The position numbers and the translations under genes are program-made. The notes beneath the pieces are model-generated. The model searched no databases and was not told the origin of the DNA. It saw only the letters and a list, made by a program, of their open reading frames with translations. A stretch of DNA of 64,000 nt, from the NCBI GenBank assembly GCA_034521955.1, contig JAXHLT010000006.1, forward strand, positions 124,001 through 188,000, read 5' to 3'. This document shows positions 18,464-26,305 of the stretch, one piece after another. Each line of letters begins with the position of its first letter. Positions within the stretch are counted from its first letter, which is position 1. Source of the DNA: M55B127 sp034521955 (GTDB lineage: Bacteria > Bacillota > Halanaerobiia > Halanaerobiales > M55B127).

Positions 18464-19279
18464 ATGAATAAAATAGGATTAATAGCAGGTTATGGCAAAC
18501 TGCCCTTTCTTTGGGCAAAACAAGCCAAAAATAATAATACCAATGTATTTGCTTTTTTAATCTCAGAGGAATACAGTAAAAACTTAGATAATGAAGTATA
18601 CAGTACTGATTATTTAAGCTTTACTCAGTTTGATAAGTTAATAAACAAATTAAAAAGCTATAATATAAAAAAAGTTATCATGCTTGGCAAGGTAAACAAA
18701 AAACACCTTTATGAAAAAAATGATTTTGATAAAAGATTTATGAAACTATTAGAACAGAGTAATAATTTAGATGATCACAGTATCTTAAATATGATTGTAA
18801 ATGAATTTGAAAATGAAGGTATAGAAGTATTAAAACAAACTACCTTTTTTGATCATCTATTAACAGAAGATGGTTTGATAAATAATATTAAGCCTAAACA
18901 AGAACTATTAGATGAGATGAAATATGCTTTCAGTAAAGCAAAAGGTATTGCAGACTTAGATATTGGACAGACCGTTTTAACTAAAGATAAAGCAGTTGTT
19001 GCAGTTGAAGCTATAGAAGGAACTGATTTAACAATTAAAAGGGCAGGAAATATTATTAATAAGGGTTCAGTTATGGCTAAAGTAAGCAAAAACAGTCAGG
19101 ATCTTCGTTTTGATTTACCAACTATTGGTTTAAATACAGTTAAAAATTTGATTTCAATTAATGCAAGTGCTTTGGTTTTAGAATCAAAAAGAATATTAAT
19201 GTTGGAAAAAGATGAAATAATTGAGCTTGCTGACAAACATGATCTTTCAATTTATTCGATTTCTGGCAAGGAGGTCTAA
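18464..19279 (+). CDS. lpxI: UDP-2,3-diacylglucosamine pyrophosphatase LpxI
   Basis: LpxI hydrolyses UDP-2,3-diacylglucosamine to lipid X plus UMP, replacing LpxH in many bacteria. The 271-residue product has the N-terminal Rossmann-like domain opening IGLIAGYGKLPFLWA and the C-terminal DUF1009 domain with VAVEAIEGTDLTIKRAG and DLRFDLPTIGLNT, both family signatures. It lies 17 nt after the lpxA-like gene, and its stop is followed after one base by lpxB, the enzyme that uses its product. The assignment rests on these conserved motifs and on context. Confidence 0.92.
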   Translation: MNKIGLIAGYGKLPFLWAKQAKNNNTNVFAFLISEEYSKNLDNEVYSTDYLSFTQFDKLINKLKSYNIKKVIMLGKVNKKHLYEKNDFDKRFMKLLEQSNNLDDHSILNMIVNEFENEGIEVLKQTTFFDHLLTEDGLINNIKPKQELLDEMKYAFSKAKGIADLDIGQTVLTKDKAVVAVEAIEGTDLTIKRAGNIINKGSVMAKVSKNSQDLRFDLPTIGLNTVKNLISINASALVLESKRILMLEKDEIIELADKHDLSIYSISGKEV

Positions 19280-19280
19280 G

Positions 19281-20433
19281 ATGACCGGTAAAATAATGGT
19301 AGTTGCCGGTGAAATTTCCGGGGATGAACGAGCTGCTGCAGTTATTAAAAAAATAAAATATTTTAATCCTCATGTAGAAGTCTTTGGTATGGGTTCTAAA
19401 AAACTAAAAGAAGCAGGAACTGAAATACTAATCGATCCAACTGATATGAATTCAATTGGTTTTATTGAAGCATTAAAAAACTTTAAAGTCCATAAAGAAC
19501 ATTTGGATATTTTAAAAGAAGCAGCAAAAAAAAGAAAACCAGATGTCTTTTTTTTAACTGACTACTCAGGGTTTAACATGAGAATGGCTAAGATTGGTTC
19601 AAAGTTAAACATACCTGTTGTAGATTACTTTCCACCATCTGCCTGGTTATGGGGAGAATGGAGAGCAAAGAAAATGGCTAAGTATAATGCAGTAATAGCT
19701 GCGAACTTTCCCATGGAACGTGATGTATATATAAAGCAAGGTGCCACAACTGAGTTTGTAGGCCATCCTTTAATCGATGAGATAGATGTTGAATTAGAAA
19801 AAAAAGAGCTGGTAAAGTTATTTGAAATAAAAGAAGGAGAAATACCGATTGCTTTAGTACCGGGAAGTAGAAAAGAAGAGATTGAAAAACTGCTTCCAGT
19901 AATGGTTGAGGCAGCTGTTAAGTTAAAAGAGGATAATGAAAACTATGTATTTTTAATACCTTCAGCTGACAAAAAATACAATCAGTTAATTGAAAATATC
20001 TTAGTTGATTATCCAATTCAGGCTAAGATAGTAAATAACCATATGCATGAACTGCTTAAGGTTGCACATTTTGCAATTGTTACTTCTGGTACTGCGACCC
20101 TTAGAAGCAACTATATTAAATACACCGATGGTAATTGTATATCAGATTAATAATCTGACATATAAAATAGTTCAATTTCTCTATAAAAAAGACTTTTTTG
20201 GAATGCCTAATATTTTAGCTGATAAAATGGTTGTACCAGAGATTGTTCAAGAAGAAGTAACTCCTGAAATTATATATGAAAAAGCTCATTACATACTCTC
20301 TAAACCTTATTTAATAACAGATATAAAGATAAAGTTAGTATCAATTACTGAAAAACTAGGTTCAAAAGGAGCTGTTGAAAAAACAGCTAAATTGGTCTTA
20401 AAGGAAGGAAATATTGATGTACTTCAGAGATAG
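19281..20433 (+). pseudogene. lpxB: Lipid-A-disaccharide synthase LpxB, frameshifted
   Basis: LpxB (GT19) condenses lipid X with UDP-diacylglucosamine. ATG 19281 follows AAGGAGGT and gives GKIMVVAGEISGDERAA, the family start. The frame runs to TSGTATL and then becomes nonsense, ending at 20150. The next frame takes up EATILNTPMVIVYQINNLTY, the expected continuation, and runs to 20433. One extra A at 20103 (in CCCTTAGAAGC) explains the break; with it removed the protein has about 384 residues, the usual length. Since lpxC, lpxD and the Lpt genes are intact, a sequencing indel is likely; a real loss would stop lipid A at lipid X. Confidence 0.88.
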
Positions 20434-20980
20434 AAAAAAATTAATATTTGGTATTATAATAATTATAATTATTGCTTTTGGAATTGGTTTTTCAATATAT
20501 GATGAACTTACAGAAGATGATGATAATCAAAACATAAAAAATGAAACTGAAGAGGAATATTTAACTCAAATAGATTTAGAACTGTATAATAATGATAAGA
20601 CTATTAGATGGAATCTAAACAGTGAAAAACTTCAAAGCCAAAAAAAGGCAAGTATATATAATATGGTTTTACCATATTTTAAAGCCTATGAAAATGATGA
20701 ATTAATCTATACTGGTCAAGGTGAAAATGCAGTATATAATAATGAACAGGAACTAATGAGTTTAAGCGGAGATATAGAAATTAATAAGGATAATATGCTT
20801 TTAGAAACCCAAACAATTGCCTGGAATCAAAAAGATGATATAATAAGTGGTGAAGGTGGTGTTAAGTTAACTTCACCTAGACTTGTTATTACATCAGAGA
20901 CCTTTCAAGGACCTCTTTCTTTAGAAAGAATAGAGTTTTTTGGAACTGAGAACAGTCAGGCCAAAGTAGAGTGGAGGTAG
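20417..20980 (+). CDS. lptC: LPS transport periplasmic bridge protein LptC
   Basis: LptC is anchored in the inner membrane and receives LPS from the LptB-F/G exporter, handing it to LptA. The 187-residue product has one N-terminal helix (about 8-28, mostly Ile) followed by a beta-jellyroll of alternating strands, with the LptC-typical stretches GQGENAVYNNEQELMSLSG and GGVKLTSPRLVITSE. ATG 20417 lies about 7 nt after AAGGAAGGAA, and the gene overlaps the lpxB end by 17 nt. lptA follows after 6 nt. Confidence 0.85.
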   Translation: MYFRDRKKLIFGIIIIIIIAFGIGFSIYDELTEDDDNQNIKNETEEEYLTQIDLELYNNDKTIRWNLNSEKLQSQKKASIYNMVLPYFKAYENDELIYTGQGENAVYNNEQELMSLSGDIEINKDNMLLETQTIAWNQKDDIISGEGGVKLTSPRLVITSETFQGPLSLERIEFFGTENSQAKVEWR

Positions 20981-20986
20981 TTTCTC

Positions 20987-21610
20987 ATGAAAAAAATAAA
21001 AATAAATAATATTTTAATAATTACATTTGCAATGATATTAATATTTAGTGTGAATATATCAGCTCAAAATAATTTAACTGCTGATAAATTAGTTTTTGAA
21101 CGAAGTGAAGATGGTTCAAATATTATAGAAGCTACTGGTAATGTAAAGATGACTTATAATGAGTCTGTAATCACAGGAGAATATGCAGAGTTTGAACAGA
21201 CTAATCAATTAATAACTTTCCGTGATAATGTTAATATTAAGACAGATCAAAGAACATTAAGTGGAGATAACTTAGTATTTAATATGGAAAGTAATAATAT
21301 GGAGATGAACGGTAATGTTGTTTTAAATGCTGAAGAGATATTAGTAGAAAGTGATACACTTTCATATAATAGAGATGAAGGTGTAATGAACTTTATAGAC
21401 AACGCCTATATTGAATATGGTACCATAAAAGCAGACTCAGATCAGATTAGAGTACTAGAAGAAGAAAACAAAGCTATTTTAATCGGTAATGTTTCAGGTC
21501 AACAAGGTGAAAATTACTTTAAAGCAGACCGTATTGAAATAATAAACAACGGAGATAAGATTGAAATGTTAGGTAATGCCGAACTTATCTTTGTCGAGGA
21601 GCAAGAATAA
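20987..21610 (+). CDS. lptA: LPS transport periplasmic protein LptA (OstA-like)
   Basis: Periplasmic jellyroll protein that forms the LPS bridge between LptC and LptD. The 207-residue precursor has a signal peptide (to about residue 27, ending ISAQ) and then repeated OstA strands such as IEATGNVKMTYNESVITGEYA, spaced about 20 residues. It is longer than E. coli LptA, mostly because of extra strands. It overlaps nothing but ends one base before the lptB start, so the two are translationally coupled. Its place between lptC and lptB is the standard order. Confidence 0.88.
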   Translation: MKKIKINNILIITFAMILIFSVNISAQNNLTADKLVFERSEDGSNIIEATGNVKMTYNESVITGEYAEFEQTNQLITFRDNVNIKTDQRTLSGDNLVFNMESNNMEMNGNVVLNAEEILVESDTLSYNRDEGVMNFIDNAYIEYGTIKADSDQIRVLEEENKAILIGNVSGQQGENYFKADRIEIINNGDKIEMLGNAELIFVEEQE

Positions 21611-22330
21611 ATGACTATTACTGCAAAAAAATTAGTAAAAGAGTATGATAAAAGAAGGGTTGTAAATGAAGTAAACCTGAATGTAAACAAGGGTGAGGTT
21701 GTAGGTTTATTAGGACCAAATGGAGCCGGGAAAACAACAACCTTTTATATGATAGTTGGACTTATAAAACCTGATAGTGGTCAGATCTTTTTAGATGATT
21801 ATGATATGACTCATCAACCGATGTACAAAAGAGCTAAAAAAGGTATAGGATATTTAGCTCAGGAACCTTCGGTTTTCAGGAAGATGTCTGTGTATGATAA
21901 TATTATTTCTGTATTAGAGTTAAGAGATTTGTCTGAAAATGAGATGCAAGATAAAGCAATGGAATTAATTTCTGAGTTTAGGCTGGGAAAAATTAAAGAC
22001 AGTTACGGCTACCAGCTATCAGGAGGAGAAAGAAGAAGGGTTGAAATTGCAAGATCATTGGCAATAGAACCTTCTTTTATTTTACTAGATGAACCTTTTA
22101 CAGGGATTGATCCAATTGCTGTAAGTGAAATTCAAAAAATAATCACCTATTTAAAAGAAAAAGGCTTAGGTGTATTAATAACTGATCACAGTGTTAGAGA
22201 AACACTTACTATTACAGATCGTGCATATATAATGTATGAAGGGGACATCTTAATGTCCGGTAATTCAGAACAAATTGCAGAAAGTAAATTAGCCCGTGAA
22301 TTTTATCTAGGAGATGAATTCAAGATCTAG
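21611..22330 (+). CDS. lptB: LPS export ABC transporter ATPase LptB
   Basis: Cytoplasmic ATPase that powers extraction of LPS from the inner membrane together with LptF/G. The 239-residue product shows Walker A GPNGAGKTTTFYMIVG, the Q-loop YLAQEPSVFRKMSV, the signature LSGGERRRVEIARSLA, Walker B FILLDEPFTGIDP and the H-loop ITDHSVRETL; the RRRVEIARSLA form is typical for LptB. It starts right after the lptA stop and is followed by the permease. Confidence 0.96.
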   Translation: MTITAKKLVKEYDKRRVVNEVNLNVNKGEVVGLLGPNGAGKTTTFYMIVGLIKPDSGQIFLDDYDMTHQPMYKRAKKGIGYLAQEPSVFRKMSVYDNIISVLELRDLSENEMQDKAMELISEFRLGKIKDSYGYQLSGGERRRVEIARSLAIEPSFILLDEPFTGIDPIAVSEIQKIITYLKEKGLGVLITDHSVRETLTITDRAYIMYEGDILMSGNSEQIAESKLAREFYLGDEFKI

Positions 22331-22353
22331 CAAATAGATGAGGAGGTAAACTT

Positions 22354-23451
22354 TTGAAGTTAGTTTATAAATATGTATCAAAAGAATTAATAGCTCCCTT
22401 CTTCTTTGGTGTAGCAGCCTTTGTAGGGATTTTTATTGGAACAGACCTATTATTTAGACTGACTGATTTTTATTCTAATTGGGGAATCGGTATTATAACA
22501 TTATTAAAATTATTTTTTCTAAGTTTACCTTCAATAATTGTATTAACATTTCCAATGGCTACATTGTTAGCTACTATCATGGCCTACAGCAGGCTTTCTA
22601 ATGATAGTGAGATAACTGCTTTTAGGGCCGGAGGAGTTAGTATATATAAGTTGGTTATTCCAGCAATAATTTTAGGACTTATTATGAGTTTTTTTGCAAT
22701 TGGTTTAAATGAGTATGTTGTACCCAGATCAAACTATCTGTATGATAAAATTGTCTGGGAGTTCCAACACGGACGGCAGCTCCCATCAACACAGTATAAC
22801 TTATATTTAACTCCAATAGAAAGCAGTAGTAACCGTCCGGACTATATACTTTATACACACAAGTTTGACGGTGATACGGGAGTTATGACAGATGTTTATT
22901 TACAGGATTATGAAGAAGGAAAACCTACAGTATTGATTCAAGCAGAAAGTGCTGAATGGCTTGATACAGGTTGGAAGTTCTATAACGGTGAAATATTTTA
23001 CCTTAAAACAGGTGAAAGAATACCTGGGTTAAAGTTTGAAGAATATAATGCGACACAGATCTTTAATGAACCACAAGAGATTTCTAAATTAAATAAAAAG
23101 ATTGATGATATGAACTTTAAAGAATTACTCGAATATATTGAACTAAGAGGCAGTCAGGGAAGAGAGACTCTAGAAGAGAGAGTTAAACTTCATCAGAGAT
23201 TATCAATACCTTTTGCTAGTTTTATCTTTGCATTACTGGCTGCTCCGTTAGGTATAAAACCGGGGCGTTCCAGTGGTTCAGCAGTTGGTATGGGCTTAAG
23301 TATTATAGTAATATTTATTTACTATATCTTAATGACCGTTGGTGATGCATTAGGTTCACAGGGTACAATTTATCCCTGGTTAGGAGCCTGGCTGCAAAAT
23401 ATTGTGTTTTTAATTATAGGTAGTGTTTTGTTATACAGGGTTGCTAGATAA
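22354..23451 (+). CDS. LptF/LptG-family LPS export permease
   Basis: Integral membrane partner of LptB (YjgP/YjgQ family) of 365 residues. It has the usual six helices: three near the N-terminus, a large periplasmic jellyroll (about 130-260) and three at the C-terminus. Typical motifs are LTFPMATLLATIMAYSRLSNDSEITA and IPFASFIFALLAAPLGI. The TTG start follows GAGGAGGT with good spacing. Only one permease gene is present here, whereas the E. coli exporter needs LptF and LptG; the second may be elsewhere or this one may form a homodimer. I cannot say which of the two names is right. Confidence 0.9.
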   Translation: MKLVYKYVSKELIAPFFFGVAAFVGIFIGTDLLFRLTDFYSNWGIGIITLLKLFFLSLPSIIVLTFPMATLLATIMAYSRLSNDSEITAFRAGGVSIYKLVIPAIILGLIMSFFAIGLNEYVVPRSNYLYDKIVWEFQHGRQLPSTQYNLYLTPIESSSNRPDYILYTHKFDGDTGVMTDVYLQDYEEGKPTVLIQAESAEWLDTGWKFYNGEIFYLKTGERIPGLKFEEYNATQIFNEPQEISKLNKKIDDMNFKELLEYIELRGSQGRETLEERVKLHQRLSIPFASFIFALLAAPLGIKPGRSSGSAVGMGLSIIVIFIYYILMTVGDALGSQGTIYPWLGAWLQNIVFLIIGSVLLYRVAR

Positions 23452-23466
23452 ATAGGGGTGTAAACC

Positions 23467-24738
23467 ATGAGTGGAATTAATATAATGATATTAGTATTAG
23501 TATTTAGTGGAATAATTGCCTATATTGGTGACAGGATAGGTATGAAAGCGGGGAAAAAAAGGGTTTCCCTTTTTGGATTAAGACCACGTTATTCCTCAAT
23601 GATAATCACTGTTATGACAGGGGTACTGATTGCCCTGTTAACAATTTCTATATTACTATTTGTATATACTAATTTAAGACAAGCCCTATTTAACATCAAT
23701 GATGTTTTAAATAGATTACAGAACTTAAATGAACAACTTGCTGAAAAAGATACTGAGTTAGAGGAAATGAAAACAGAAATCGATAACAAAGCAACTGAAT
23801 TAGAGCAGCTTGCTCAGCAGCGGGACCAGCTGACGACAGAGCTGGAAAGCACTAAAAAAGAGTATGAAGAGACTAAAGAAGATTTAACAGAAGCTAATCA
23901 AGAGATAGAACAGCTTGAGAAAAACAGATCAGAACTTGAAAAAAATATTGCTTTACTTGAAGAAGAAAGAGATAAACTTGAAACACGAGTTACAGAATTA
24001 AATCAAAGAATTAGTACTTTAACTGAAGACTATGAAGAGGTAAAAGACCTTGCTACTCAATATAGAACAGGTATGGTCTACTATATGGGTAAAAATATAG
24101 TATATCAAAAAGGTGATATAGTATATTCTAAAGTATTAGAGGCCGGACAGTCCCAAGATAAGATAATAGATAATCTAAATACAATGTTAGATGAAGCTAA
24201 TGAAATAGCCAAAGATAAGGACATTATGATAGATCAAGAAACAGGACGTGCCCTTAGAATCCAGTATGAGGATATCTCAAATGTTGCTAAAATACTGTAT
24301 AATATGGATCAAGGGCAGAAAGTTATAGTAAGTCTGGTAGCAAGCTTCAATGTACCAGAAGGAGACTGGCTATCTGTAAACTTCTTATTAAACAAAGATT
24401 TTATAGTATTCAATGAAGATGAAGTTATAGCAAGTAAAATAATAAATGCCAGTTCTTCAACAGATGTATTAGAATCTGAATTAGAAAAGTTACTGAATAC
24501 AATAAATGGCAAAGCAATTCAACAGGGAATTTTACCTGACTCACAAGGACAGGTAGGTTCACTAGATTTTAGTGAATTCTATAATATCTTAAGTAAAATT
24601 AGATCAATGAACGGTGAAGTAGAGGTTAAAGTAATTGCTTCAGAAAATATATGGAGAGAAAACCGTTTAGGAGATAATATTAGGTTTGAAATATCAGATC
24701 CAATCAAAGGAGATTTAGGTAATGATATTGGGAATTGA
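23467..24738 (+). CDS. DUF3084 membrane protein with coiled coil
   Basis: Product of 423 residues with two N-terminal transmembrane helices (about 4-24 and 44-68) separated by the GKKRVSLFGLRPRYSS segment that marks DUF3084 proteins. A long coiled coil rich in Glu, Leu and Lys follows (about 75-195), then a soluble C-terminal domain (about 200-423). The function of the family is unknown. It lies at the end of the lpt operon, 16 nt after the permease, and overlaps the RuvC-like gene by 17 nt. A role as scaffold or regulator of envelope assembly is possible from context only. Confidence 0.85.
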   Translation: MSGINIMILVLVFSGIIAYIGDRIGMKAGKKRVSLFGLRPRYSSMIITVMTGVLIALLTISILLFVYTNLRQALFNINDVLNRLQNLNEQLAEKDTELEEMKTEIDNKATELEQLAQQRDQLTTELESTKKEYEETKEDLTEANQEIEQLEKNRSELEKNIALLEEERDKLETRVTELNQRISTLTEDYEEVKDLATQYRTGMVYYMGKNIVYQKGDIVYSKVLEAGQSQDKIIDNLNTMLDEANEIAKDKDIMIDQETGRALRIQYEDISNVAKILYNMDQGQKVIVSLVASFNVPEGDWLSVNFLLNKDFIVFNEDEVIASKIINASSSTDVLESELEKLLNTINGKAIQQGILPDSQGQVGSLDFSEFYNILSKIRSMNGEVEVKVIASENIWRENRLGDNIRFEISDPIKGDLGNDIGN

Positions 24739-25111
24739 TCCAGGAAGAAACAAATGTGGAGTTGCAGTTTTAACAGAAGAAGGAAAAGAAGTGCTCAAAG
24801 AGATATCTAAAACTTCTGATTTAAGTAAAAAATTAGAAGAAATCTTAGAAAATTATTCAATTGATAAAATAATACTGGGCAATGGGACTTATGCAGACAA
24901 AATATATAATATTTTGAAACTGTTGTTTGATGAAAAGAAAATTATATTTATAAATGAAGAAAATTCAACTTATATTGCTGAAAAAAAGTATCTAAAAGAA
25001 AATCCGCCACTTGGATTAAGTTTTTTAAATAAAATAATGAAGTTTAAACCAAAGCAACCTTTAGATGATTATACAGCAGTAGTATTAGTTGAAAAGTATC
25101 TAAAAAAATAA
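24722..25111 (+). CDS. RuvC/YqgF-like RNase H-fold protein
   Basis: Small 129-residue protein with an RNase H-like resolvase fold. The N-terminus MILGIDPGRNKCGVAVL carries the first catalytic Asp, and a C-terminal QPLDDYTAVVLVEKYL carries a likely later acidic pair. The length resembles YqgF/RuvX, the 16S rRNA maturation nuclease, more than RuvC (about 160-170), but the sequence is not close enough for me to name it. It overlaps the DUF3084 gene by 17 nt and is the last gene of the large envelope operon, followed by a strong hairpin. Confidence 0.72.
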   Translation: MILGIDPGRNKCGVAVLTEEGKEVLKEISKTSDLSKKLEEILENYSIDKIILGNGTYADKIYNILKLLFDEKKIIFINEENSTYIAEKKYLKENPPLGLSFLNKIMKFKPKQPLDDYTAVVLVEKYLKK

Positions 25112-25129
25112 ATAGTTAATTAATATAAA

Positions 25130-25175
25130 AAAGAACCCTTATCAAAGTGATTAAAACATTTGACAAGGGTTCTTT
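25130..25175. terminator. Bidirectional terminator between convergent genes
   Basis: A 17-bp stem, AAAGAACCCTTATCAAA (25130-25146) with TTTGACAAGGGTTCTTT (25159-25175), has one G-U pair and a 12-nt loop. It separates the plus-strand envelope operon from the minus-strand barrel gene. Confidence 0.88.
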
Positions 25176-25197
25176 AGTTTGTAGATTAAGTTTTTAT

Positions 25198-25814
25198 TTA
25201 GAATCTGTAATTAAATGTAAGACTTAGTTTTGAATAAGTTAAATCTGTTTCTTCTGTACCATCTACATGAGTACCGCTGTTAACTGAATACATTAAGCCT
25301 AAATTCATTTGATCTAATAAGCCTAAATTCACTTGATCTAGTTATTAAATTGACTGAGATTAATTCCAACACCAGCACCATAATATAATCCTCCACTTAG
25401 TTCTCCAGCACCTACAAAGTCTTCATTACTTTTAAATAGATTGTAACCAAGATGTCCAACTACATAAGCTCCTTTTTCTAGGTCATACTTAACTAAACCA
25501 TAGAGAGGAATGAAATTAAATTCAGCACTATCAGGAACATCAGGATCATCAAGACCTCTTGGAAGTTGATAGGTAATTCCTGCACCAAAACTTACTTCGT
25601 CTCTAAAAGGCATTACATATTCACCAGTGATAGAGAAGCCAGCTTTAGTATTATAAGGTTTATCTGGAGTTTTTAAACTGCCACCCATATCATAATTTGC
25701 ACCTACAAAAAATTCACCAGATCTAAACATTTTTGCCATATCATTTTGAGCAAAAGCGCTACCACTAACTAAAAGCAAAGATAATACCAGAACTAATATA
25801 CCTAATCTTTTCAT
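25198..25814 (-). pseudogene. Small outer-membrane beta-barrel protein, frameshifted near C-terminus
   Basis: Minus-strand gene starting with ATG at 25814 behind AAGGAGGG. It has a signal peptide (SGSAFA-Q near residue 22) and alternating Gly/aromatic strands such as GEFFVGANYDMGG and YGAGVGINLS. The frame ends with TAG at 25338, but one base off it continues as LDQMNLGLMYSV... and reaches NYRF plus stop at 25198, a perfect barrel terminus. A missing T before TAG (AACTAGAT for AACTTAGAT) and a 24-nt tandem duplication at the same place explain the break. Full product would be about 205 residues. No named family recognised. It is either a recent mutation or an assembly artefact. Confidence 0.65.
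25294..25339. repeat. Tandem duplication, 24-nt period, within barrel gene
   Basis: TAAGCCTAAATTCATTTGAT at 25294-25313 recurs as TAAGCCTAAATTCACTTGAT at 25318-25337 with one mismatch. On the minus strand the two units encode LDQVNLGL and LDQMNLGL, so the duplication is in frame by itself, but it sits exactly at the frameshift of the barrel gene. Confidence 0.85.
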
Positions 25815-25961
25815 CTAAACCCTCCTTATTATATTTGTTTTTATTTCTAATACTATAATTATTTATTAACATTAAAAATCCTTTTTTTTACTGAAAAGAA
25901 AATAAAAAAATTAAAAATTTTAGTTTTAAATTGAGTTAAACAAACCAAAAATAATAAAAGC

Positions 25962-25990
25962 TTGATATCTTTGTCATTCACTGATATAAT
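25962..25990 (+). promoter_or_regulatory. Sigma-A promoter of the ompM-like gene
   Basis: TTGATA (25962-25967) and TATAAT (25985-25990) are separated by exactly 17 nt. Transcription would begin near 25997, giving a 5' leader of about 310 nt before the SLH porin start. This is the strongest promoter match I see in the gap 25815-26305. Confidence 0.68.
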
Positions 25991-25996
25991 AAGGAC

Positions 25997-26305
25997 AAAT
26001 GCTGAGAAAATATGTCTAGCAAAGAAAAAAATAATTATTTTTGCAGGAAAATATTAATCAGTATTGAATAATTAATAGTGATGACACAATTTATGTTATA
26101 AGTCTTATTGTCTCGGGCTTAAACTGCGGGAGAAAGGAGGTGTCCCCGAACCGCGAGGCTGTATAGAGATAATGAGGTTCTAACACACGTTCATTGACAA
26201 CTTGAGACAAGAATTATGAGGAAACAAGGCTACTCATGAATCGAGTCCAAAGGATTGTCAATGCAACAATAGAACTAAAAACAATCCTAAGGGGGAATTA
26301 TAAAC
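25997..26305 (+). promoter_or_regulatory. Long structured 5' leader of the ompM-like gene
   Basis: The first part (25997-26100) is AT-rich. At 26112-26156 several G+C-rich segments can pair: CGGG (26127-26130) with CCCG (26145-26148) puts AGAAAGGAGGTG (26131-26142) in a loop; this is a 12-nt perfect complement of the usual 3' end of 16S rRNA, yet no start codon lies at the right distance. Further on, CATTGACAA (26192-26200) pairs with TTGTCAATG (26255-26263). AGGATTGT (26251-26258) can instead pair with ACAATCCT (26281-26288), directly before the true ribosome site AAGGGGG (26289-26295). The two stems exclude each other. I do not recognise a known riboswitch class. A regulatory role is inferred. 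Confidence 0.55.

Noticed and set aside
20097..20106. Programmed +1 frameshift in lpxB at CTTAGA
   Set aside because: AGA is a frequent codon in this AT-rich genome and no stimulator is seen, so an indel is much more probable.
26141..26167. Leader peptide GTG TCC CCG AAC... after the strong anti-16S element
   Set aside because: The GTG lies inside the ribosome-binding sequence itself, so a ribosome bound there could not use it; the peptide would have only eight residues.
25997..26305. A known riboswitch class in the ompM leader (cobalamin, c-di-GMP, SAM, TPP, M-box compared from memory)
   Set aside because: None of the conserved core sequences is present; only pairing potential is visible.
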